A stretch of 64,000 bases of DNA from Polytrichum commune (Eukaryota; Streptophyta; Polytrichopsida; Polytrichales; Polytrichaceae). This document shows, piece by piece, positions 56,573 to 64,000 of this stretch. The number at the start of each line of letters is the position of its first letter. Positions within the stretch are counted from its first letter, which is position 1. The position numbers were made by a program, and so were the translations under genes. Below the pieces are notes generated by a model, which was not told the origin of the DNA, did not search any database, and worked only from the letters and a program-made list of their open reading frames with translations. Location: contig OX485803.1 in the NCBI GenBank assembly GCA_950295325.1, positions 4,278,001-4,342,000 on the forward strand, given 5' to 3'.

Positions 56573-57838
56573 ATGAAGGTGGTTTTGGAATGGCTGCGCA
56601 GGTTGCGTTGGTGTGCACGCTTGGGTCCTCTGATTTTCTCGGCCATAGTGATCAGTCTCTTGTCCGTTGTGTCTGCTGCTCAAACGTCTAGGACATGCGA
56701 GTGTGATCAACAGTGCCCTAAGACAAGGGAGTTGGTGACAACTGTTTGGGGCGGTGTTGTCACCATCTTTGCGCTCTCCTTTGATGTCTGGAGTGCAGTG
56801 AAGCCATTGACGGGCGAATATGCGTTGAGATCGAACAAAGTTGCACGAAGGTTCGTGCTTGTCATAATAGGGGTTTTAAATCCGCTTCTAACCCTTAGTC
56901 TGACCGCTGAGGATGTGGCATGGAGATATCACATGAGGCGGAGAATGCCTGGGTGTACAGTTTTGTCCTTGTTGTCACCATGGACGAAAGATCCTGCAAA
57001 GATAGTATGCGGTTGTGAAGTTGTCATCACTGTGCCTGAAATGATTTGTATTCCTGAGAACTTTATTGAACCGCAGTTGCCGAGCCTTTCAGAAGCAGTG
57101 GTGATTGGTCGTGGACCAGAAGAACCACGGGATACCAACAACATTTGCCTTGGTGATAAGGGAAAAGAAGTTTTGTTGCAAATGGATGTTCTTCCTTCAT
57201 ACGATCAACTCAGGGTCTTGCAAGGAAGTTCTGGGTTGGCTATAATTATATCCGCAGTGCAGAGTGTGGGGTATATATATGGTTTTGTGGTTCGGACTAT
57301 ACAAGGACTCCCGGTAAGTCCAATTGAAGTTGTTGCATTAACGTTGAGCATACAAATCTTGATCAAGGCTCTCCTACACAATATTATAAGTTTATGTTCT
57401 AGGCCCCTCCATCTTTATTTGACACATGACCAAGCACAAACTTTTGTAGGTACGTGCGGAAAATACGTTGCACATGAAGTTCCTAAGAGTCAGGTTGTGG
57501 GCCCATCCGTGGTTATGGTCTTGTTGGTTTCAAGTGTGCCGATATATTACATCATACATATGTGGCAAACAATGAGGATAATCATGGTTATCCCAATAAT
57601 GCTAACATTTGTTGGATTATATTTAGGAAAACTCAATATATGGGTATTTCTGTGTGAGCATTTAATATCTGAGACTAATGATACGATTGTAAGTTTCTGC
57701 ACTTTGGGAATGTGCGCCATGGTAAATGTAACATCATATATTCTTGCATTAGTTGTTACAATTAAATATTGGGAGGTTGATAGGTTGGATGCGAAAACTT
57801 CTAGCATGTTAGCTCAAATATTACCATACATTGGTTAA
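56573..57838 (+). CDS. Multi-pass membrane protein of unknown family, 421 residues
   Basis: This is by far the longest open frame in the window and is uninterrupted by introns. Residues 17-37 form a hydrophobic segment ending VVSAAQ, which may be a signal peptide or first span. It is followed by a Cys-rich stretch (TCECDQQCPK, 41-50). Further likely membrane spans are at about 55-75, 93-112, 219-240, 251-273, 308-328, 335-352 and 372-398. Residues 113-218 form a large hydrophilic loop with several Cys (GCTVL, CGCEV, MICIP). The conserved-looking core is GLPVSPIEVVALTLSIQILI near 245-264. The stop overlaps an AATAAA at 57837-57842, a possible polyadenylation signal. I do not recognise the family and assign no function; a transporter, receptor or structural role are all open. 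Gene status is supported by length, composition and topology. Confidence 0.65.
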   Translation: MKVVLEWLRRLRWCARLGPLIFSAIVISLLSVVSAAQTSRTCECDQQCPKTRELVTTVWGGVVTIFALSFDVWSAVKPLTGEYALRSNKVARRFVLVIIGVLNPLLTLSLTAEDVAWRYHMRRRMPGCTVLSLLSPWTKDPAKIVCGCEVVITVPEMICIPENFIEPQLPSLSEAVVIGRGPEEPRDTNNICLGDKGKEVLLQMDVLPSYDQLRVLQGSSGLAIIISAVQSVGYIYGFVVRTIQGLPVSPIEVVALTLSIQILIKALLHNIISLCSRPLHLYLTHDQAQTFVGTCGKYVAHEVPKSQVVGPSVVMVLLVSSVPIYYIIHMWQTMRIIMVIPIMLTFVGLYLGKLNIWVFLCEHLISETNDTIVSFCTLGMCAMVNVTSYILALVVTIKYWEVDRLDAKTSSMLAQILPYIG

Positions 57839-58132
57839 TAAAAATATTTTCCATTATGATTTGCACGTGTAGTGTGCTTTTATTGGAATATAATTCATTT
57901 CCATTTGTACTAGACTAGTCACTATAATAAGTTTTTTATTTAGAAAAGCAAGAAATTATTAATGGATTGACTAATGTCAAATTATGTACATCAAATTAGA
58001 ATTTGATGGTCATTCCAGGTTGGGTTTGATGGTGAATCTTGTCAAAAATGTTGTTATTCTAAATTCTCAAAATATATTGTAACGGGCCGGCCCACTACTT
58101 GGTGTCATTTAATTGGTAGCATATCCTTTGCA

Positions 58133-59230
58133 CATACAATCTCACCTTGATATTACAACACATTGATTATATGACGTATTTCCCATCAACCAAACTCTTT
58201 GGTGTTAATTTAACCCCATATTACAATTATGATGTTTGTAATCTGACATATTTTAGGCTTGATTTGTCATGATATTATAGAGGTGATTAATGTGTACAAG
58301 TGATGTACCCACACTAAGGTAATTCTCTAGGATTGACGGGTTGTTCCGAGTACCACATTGGTTTGATGGTCAGTTAGCTTAACTTAACTCAAGTTAATTG
58401 TTTTAAATTTTGGTTGCAAAACAAATGTTGCAATTTTGAGTCTTTGGGTTTGGGTGGAGGTTGTAGAGTCTAGGGATTGCAACTGTTGAGATCAACCTCT
58501 GGATCCGGGATGCAGTGAGCATTGTAATTGAATGACCTGATATGAGGTGAGAGAGATGCAAGTTGCTCATGAGCATTGTTGCCACCCTTGCCTCCTCATG
58601 AAGTAGGAAGTGCATTATGTAGTATTTTAGGTTTGACGTTACGCTAGTGGTGCAACCAACATATTTAAAGTTGACGACTTTGAAAAGAGGTTTTTTGAGG
58701 ATCTGAGGAAGGGCCAAATCATACAACAAAGTTGTTCCATGAATGGCACATGGGAGCTTTTCATAATGCATCACCTTTGAAGGTTTTGTTTAACTTGGCA
58801 GATCCCAAATTTGAATCTTGGAATTTTAGAAACTTTTGAATCATGGAATCCTTTGAATCTTTGAATTTTGGAAGTGAAGAATATGTGTAGTTGATACACA
58901 ACCTATTAAAGAATATGTGCAATTGGGAGGGGAGTATTGTTGATGCAAAATACAACATGGTGTAGTTGATGAAATTGACATGAGGTAGACAAAACCCTTT
59001 GGATTTAGAGGAACAATGAATGGACGGGAATGATGTGGATGACCAACCAACACCAATAGTTTATCTTACTCAACCTCGTAAGTGTGCCCAATTACTATCA
59101 AGTTTTGCAATGGGGCATTCATTGGAAATAGCAATTGTAGATGTGATGAGTATGTATTCTATTACTGATAAATTAATCATGATGTCAAATTCCAACATCA
59201 AAAAACATTATTAGATGACTATAGATTCTT
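58133..59230 (+). pseudogene. Decayed pogo-like element with transposase C-terminal scrap
   Basis: A left end of pogo type (CAATCTCACCTTGATATTAC after TA) lies at 58133. Near 59060-59215 the frame reads QPRKCAQLLSSFAMGHSLE, IAIVDVMSMYSITDKLIMM and KKHYMTIDSYF; the last phrase resembles the TIDSYF/TITSFF-type end of pogo/Tigger transposases. There are stops throughout the upstream part. The right end is not clear. Assignment rests on these two weak signals together. Confidence 0.35.
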
Positions 59231-59563
59231 ACTTTCGTAGTATGTGATAGGATGAAGACATCATCATGGGAGTATAATATTTTAAACTCCATATTTTGTG
59301 ACGTTGGAAGCATATTCCTTTAATAAAAATGGTCTTTCATACTTGTCTATCTTCATTGTGTATACCAAGTCACATTTTAAATCGGAGTAGGCCATTCTCG
59401 TGAGAAAACTTCATACTATGACGTTTGAGATTAAATTGTCATATTCTTGAGAATATGGCATACGGACGATACGATACTTTCTTGCACGACCAAACATGTC
59501 ATCTCAAAGAAGCAGAACAATAGTCCTGTCATTTTCCAACCTTGGCAAAGAATTACTCGCTTA

Positions 59564-59957
59564 GAGCATCCTCAGTCGGTCTAGGTAAAGCTCACTGCAA
59601 ACCAAAACCTATCTTTTGACTGACCTAAAATTAGAAACTGAAATTACCATCATTAGAAGCACACCTAAATAAACGTGAGATATTTCTCAAGAAAAAAGAA
59701 TTGTAAAAATTTGACGTAGGTGAAATCCCTCATTGAAAACACCACATTTTCAAAATTTAGAGGGAGTGCACCAAATCTTGCTTTAAAATGGAAAGATCCT
59801 CCCACACTCCCTCCAAATTTTTGACATTTAGAGGGAGTGTGGGAGGATCTGTCCATTTTAAGCAAGATTTGGTGCACTCCCTCTAAATTTTGAGCAATTT
59901 TAAGCAAGATAGGTCTTGGTTTGCAGTGAGCTTTACCTAGACCGACTGAGGATGCTC
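59564..59957. mobile_element. PIF/Harbinger-like (Tourist-type) foldback MITE, TTA TSD
   Basis: The left end GAGCATCCTCAGTCGGTCTA and its exact inverted copy at the right form a ~52-bp terminal inverted repeat (through AAGCTCACTGCAAACCAA). TTA flanks both ends (59561-59563, 59958-59960), the target preference of PIF/Harbinger elements. The interior is a second large palindrome (ATTTAGAGGGAGTGCACCAA... and its complement), so nearly all 394 bp can fold back. The 80-residue minus frame inside is not a gene. Confidence 0.85.
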
Positions 59958-59960
59958 TTA

Positions 59961-61289
59961 TACCCTAAGTAATCGAAGTATCCTAATTGACCTTATAGTC
60001 TTCTCTCTACCAAATTAAGTTTCTGATTATTCTATGACAATTAGATTACTACATTCTATTGGTCACGTGACTAGTAGATTGACCAGTATTGCAAGTACCA
60101 ATATCTATCTTTGGAAGCTTATTGGTTAGGGTCCCTATACTAGCTTGCCACCGGTCCAACTATACTATCAATATTCTCGTGTATTTCCTTATACACTACG
60201 ACTATCGGTCGGCTAGCCCTTCCCTCACCTATTAAGTCATTTGGTTACCTATAACCAATGAGAATACCTAACTAGGTAATCCCAACTTCGAGTACTAGTA
60301 GCCGCTTTCCTACTATTACTAAAACCATCCCTATTACCAGAAGCTAGTTTCCACATTGAGCACCTATCACCTAGGAATCCCAATTCTCCAAATGTGTGGG
60401 TACCTATGTCTAGGATTTGGTGCTACCGCCTACCATTAACATATAAACATGCTACTCTCTACCCCCATTTGTATTCCAAACCCCTATTCTTGTGGACACA
60501 CACTTTGTTAGCAATATTGATATTGTAGCTAGCTTAAGATCCATGATATGGCCAACTCCACACAATTATCAGCACACCGCCACCAATGACTAAGTAATCC
60601 TTAACTCAATATACACCCACACTCACAGTAAGGGTTTCCAACAACATTCTCACTCCTTTATTCAAAATGGTCACCACACATAAGAATTCCATAACAATTT
60701 ATCACATTTGACGTTGTTCAATTCACGCTTAAATACTTTCTTTCTACTTTTATTTAAACTTCTTATGTTTAGTCCTAACCACACCTCTAATAGTGGTTCT
60801 TCTTTGTTAATATCTTCTCCATTTTCCTGCTACTAACCCTTATCCTTGTTTGATGAATTTTACTTTCCTGGTTAATTCCCAAAATGTAACTTCTACGAAC
60901 CATTAACAAACGCATTGTTTTTTTTTGTTAGTTTATAGATCCACACTTAACCACTCAAATAAAGGTGTCCAAATTTTTGTTATGTTGGATTTAGGCACTT
61001 TACCTTATATATCACCACACATATCAATTTTTCACAGATATTTACATAAGGCCTCTTTACAGTAGAAGCAAGAAGCCGTAAGGAAAGAAATTTCAGCCAA
61101 TGAGAGGCCTAGAAACTGAGAAGACCAAGAAATGTCACTTTACACCCAAAATTTTCAACCCAAAGGATGAAAGGAAGAGAAAATAAAATGGACAACATTT
61201 TTGTCCTTGGTGGCAGCAAAAATGCACATTTTCAAGGCCCCCGGATTTTGCGTCAAGCCCAGATGCCCACAGGCCTAACGCAAAATCTG
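59961..61289. other. Gene-free stretch
   Basis: No gene is supported. A fragment of dispersed repeat family G lies at 60920-61005 (TAGATCCACACTTAACCACT, TTATGTTGGATTTAGGCAC). A hairpin at about 61233-61291 pairs CCCGGATTTTGCGT with ACGCAAAATCTGGG. Confidence 0.4.
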
Positions 61290-61605
61290 GGAGGCCATTT
61301 GGCCAAAATTCTCTTAGTCAATCATTTTTTTATTTTTTAAGAATATTTCAAAACGACCACTTTTACTAACGGCCATATTTTGTATATATTTTCTATCTTA
61401 CAATTTTTACTATTCATTCACGATTGTCCTCCTTGAAAATAATACATTGAACATTCGAAATCATCTTTTTTTTTTCATATGTGACAAGGATGTGGTACAA
61501 TTTTGCTTGAATTTGGAGGGTTTATTTCCAAAAATATTGCCTTGTGTTCATTGCAATGGAAGGCTACTCTCAAGATGGGGAGTCATTTGAATCTCAAGGA
61601 CAAGG

Positions 61606-61896
61606 TTGGAGTCAAAATTCGTGTTTGATGATTTATTCTCAACCCCAATTTCAGCCAGTTCTCCTCAAATGAATGTTTCAAATTTTGAACGTTTTGGTGC
61701 AGGTAATGTTAGTTTCTTTTTGCCTTTTGAAATCCTTCGTTGTAGTGTTTCAGTTTTGCAACCATCAAATGAAGAAGTGATACCAAATATAAATGCAAAA
61801 AATTGTTTAATGAATGTGAAAAAAGTGGAAGCAATTACTGCTACAACAATTGTACTAAATGGTGAAGATGTATCTACACTAAAGAAGAAAGAATGA
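61606..61896 (+). pseudogene. Unknown 96-residue remnant, unit 1
   Basis: The frame is shared at about 85 per cent identity with 62574-62864. Its start codon is internal to a longer reading that begins at ATGGAAGGCTACTCTCAAG (61556) in another frame. The C-terminal part is charged (EEVIPNINAKN, LKKKE). No motif is recognised. Confidence 0.35.
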
Positions 61897-62573
61897 CCAT
61901 CAAATTAAGGGAAAAAAACAAATATTCCAGCAAAGAAGAATATATCACAAAATACAATAAAGAAGGTAACAAAAGAAATGGTGAATTTGGTTCATTCAAG
62001 CTCAGAAGAAGGATCCACTCGGAAGTGACGAGATTACGAGGTTAAAATGTTGATAGTGATGAAAGGAGAGATGGAAGAAGAACTTTGTAGATGTACCAAA
62101 AAACAAGGTTTGTGTTTTATAAAAAAAATTGTGTTATTTCATATTCATTTTTACATATAATTTTTTTTGAAATAGAAGTTATAGACTTAAATATATATAT
62201 ATAACTGGATCTCCATTAGGGGCCTTCAAAAGGCCTTCGTCTTCGCCAGTGTGCGCTTGCCCCCTAAAATTCTCTGAGCCAATATTTTTATTTGTTAAGA
62301 ATATTTCGGAACAACCACTTTTACTAACGGCCATATTTTTATTCATTTTCTATGCAACAACTTTTACTTTTCATCCACGATTGTCCTCCTTAAAAACAAC
62401 ATGTTGAACGTTCATAATCTTTTTTTTATTTTTTTCATGTGTGATTACGAGGTGCACTGGTATAATTTTGCTTGATTTTGGAAGGTCTATTTTCAATTAT
62501 TTTTTTGCCTTGTGTTCATTGCAATGGAAGGCTATTCTAAAGATGAGAAGTTCTTTGAATCTCAAGGACAAGG

Positions 62574-62864
62574 TTGGAGTCAAAATTCGTGTTTGATGAT
62601 TTATTCTCAACCCCAATTTCAGCCAGTTCTCCTCAAATGAATGTTTCAAATTTTGAACGTTTTGGTGTTGGTAATGTTAGATTTTTTTTGCCTTTTGAAA
62701 TTCTTCGTTGTAGTGTTTCAGATTTGCAACCATCAAGTGAAGAAGTGATACAAAACATGAATGTAAAAAATGCTTTAATGAATGTGAAGGAAGAGGAAGC
62801 AATTATTGCTACATCAAATGCACTAAGTGGTGAGGATGTATCTACACTAAAAAAGAATGAATGA
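62574..62864 (+). pseudogene. Unknown 96-residue remnant, unit 2
   Basis: This is the duplicate of the frame at 61606-61896, with about 15 substitutions and no length change. Retention of an open frame of identical length in both units suggests either a recent duplication or past constraint. The frameshift between the upstream GYSKDEKFFESQGQGWSQ reading and this frame is shared with unit 1. Confidence 0.35.
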
Positions 62865-63246
62865 CCATCAAAATAAAGAAAAAAAACAAGTGTTCTAGCA
62901 AAGAAGAATACATCACAAAAGACAACAAAGAAGGCAACAAAAGAAATGGTAAATTTGGTTCATTCAAGCTCGGAAGAAGAAGGATCCATTTGAAAGTGAC
63001 GAGATTACGAGGTTAAAATGTTAATAGTGATGAAATGAGAGATGAAAGAAGAACTTTGTAGATGTACCAAAAAACAAAGTTTGTTTGTTATAAACTTTTT
63101 TGTATTATTTCATATCCATTTTTACATATAATTTTTTTTAAATACAAATTATAGATTTAAAAAAATATATAACTGTATCTCCATTAGGGGCCTTCGCCTT
63201 CGCCGTTGCACGCTTGCCCTCCAAATCTCACTCATTAGGCCTCGTT

Positions 63247-63309
63247 AAAGAATGCAAGCATTTGGGTTTGAACCATGGTTTGAACCATGGTTTGAACCAT
63301 GGTTTGAAC
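63247..63309 (+). repeat. 12-bp tandem repeat (GGTTTGAACCAT)n
   Basis: The palindromic unit TTTGAACCATGG is repeated four times with a final variant. It gives the peptide HGLNHGLNHGLN in one frame, but the 104-residue frame around it has no other gene-like property. Confidence 0.85.
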
Positions 63310-64000
63310 CTTGGATCACTTTCCATTGAGAATATTTCGGGATGTGTGCCATCAATATTCCCCCCCCTCGTAGAACAATTTTATTATCCTATTTGTTTAC
63401 TATGTTGTTCTCAATCTTTAAGTCTCCAAATGAAACCTTTTCGGGTTTTTTTTTTTACATTTTTAGGAATATTATACTTCCATATGCTTGTATATAAATG
63501 TACTAATGTGTATTACTATAACAATTGACAAATTAATACATGGTTGGAATTACAAACACAATTGGTGGCGGCAATTCGAGGCTTTAACCTCTCATAGGAA
63601 TCATGTAAAACGAATACAAGATGATTTATATCAAATACAACAATGATAAAATAATCAATAAAATTTCATGTTCGGATGTATACTAAAAATGTAAATAGTT
63701 TGACGGTACTAAATTCCATATTTAGTATAGCATTGTGTAGCCAGGTTCCCCACAGCCAAAGAATAAAATATGCACGATGAACTGCTTGCATCCTTGCAAA
63801 ATGCCTGCTGAAGTTGTAGCTTTAAGCTTGCGATCTTGCAGGACGATGCACCATGATTGTCTTTTGCAACTTGTTTTACGACTGGTAAACCATTACCATG
63901 AAGTTTTTTGAATGTGGAATTGCTTTCGCATTAGGAGCATTTTCCATATATTTAAATAAAGAATGGCCTACACATGAAATTGAACGGCCAATGCTTTAGA
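63310..64000. other. Gene-free end of window
   Basis: No gene or clear element is visible. A possible foldback-like phrase TTTAGTATAGCATTGTGTAG lies at 63719-63738. Any element here may continue beyond the window. Confidence 0.3.

Larger units (their letters stand above)
61290..63200 (+). repeat. ~970-bp direct tandem duplication with coding remnants
   Basis: Two units align from AAATTCTCTTAGTCAATCAT / AAATTCTCTGAGCCAATATT onward for about 970 bp, with a third start at about 63178 (TCTCCATTAGGGGCCTTCG). Each unit contains the same 96-residue frame (61606-61896 and 62574-62864) that reads FDDLFSTPISASSPQMNVSN, FERFG and ends EDVSTLKK.E. A different frame upstream reads MEGYSQDGESFESQGQGWSQ, so a frameshift separates the start from the body, at the same place in both units. 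The protein family is unknown; similar short Ser/Gln-rich proteins occur in DNA transposons, but I cannot assign it. Confidence 0.6.

Overview
The window is nuclear DNA of a land plant. The evidence is a split gene for LPA1, a chloroplast photosystem II assembly protein, with GT-AG introns and a transit-peptide-like first exon, set in AT-rich DNA crowded with decayed plant-type transposons (hAT, pogo-like, PIF/Harbinger-like, CACTA-like, LINE). I cannot place the organism more finely than embryophyte from sequence alone. Only two genes look intact: LPA1 on the minus strand (46949 down to 42373) and an intronless 421-residue multi-pass membrane protein of unknown family on the plus strand (56573-57838). 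Nearly every other open frame is antisense, simple repeat or transposon debris.

Layout. 1-12 kb: small inverted-repeat elements, including a very abundant ~190-235 bp hAT-type MITE (here family A, rich in the motif AACCGGTT). Two A copies carry other elements nested inside them (a pogo-like element at 7262-7670 and a 314-bp TIR element at 8997-9310). 12-14 kb: a 932-bp element with very long terminal inverted repeats and two near-perfect foldback hairpins. 13.7-17.1 kb: LINE remnants, with two 3'-end copies in inverted orientation. 17.6-26.9 kb: a 1.1-kb hAT element (family B), more MITEs, and a 1-kb pogo-like element holding a transposase scrap. 28-30.6 kb: a decayed hAT transposase. 31-39 kb: further family A insertions with clean 8-bp target duplications. 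39.8-41.2 kb: a degenerate tandem array. 42.4-47 kb: LPA1, whose first intron holds a 119-nt 5S rRNA-like sequence and a duplicated ~285-bp block. 49.1-50.7 kb: a 1.6-kb hAT element with perfect 8-bp duplications. 50.8-55.8 kb: tandem repeats, a LINE fragment and the second family B copy. 56.6-57.8 kb: the membrane-protein gene. 58-64 kb: a pogo remnant, a TTA-flanked Harbinger-like MITE and a ~970-bp tandem duplication.

The two genes have no visible functional link. The main biological content besides them is a stratified transposon record in which nesting, target-site duplications and a shared internal segment allow relative dating. I found no CRISPR array, tRNA gene, operon or other discrete new system. 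The best candidates for something undescribed are the 421-residue membrane protein and the family A/B hAT elements.
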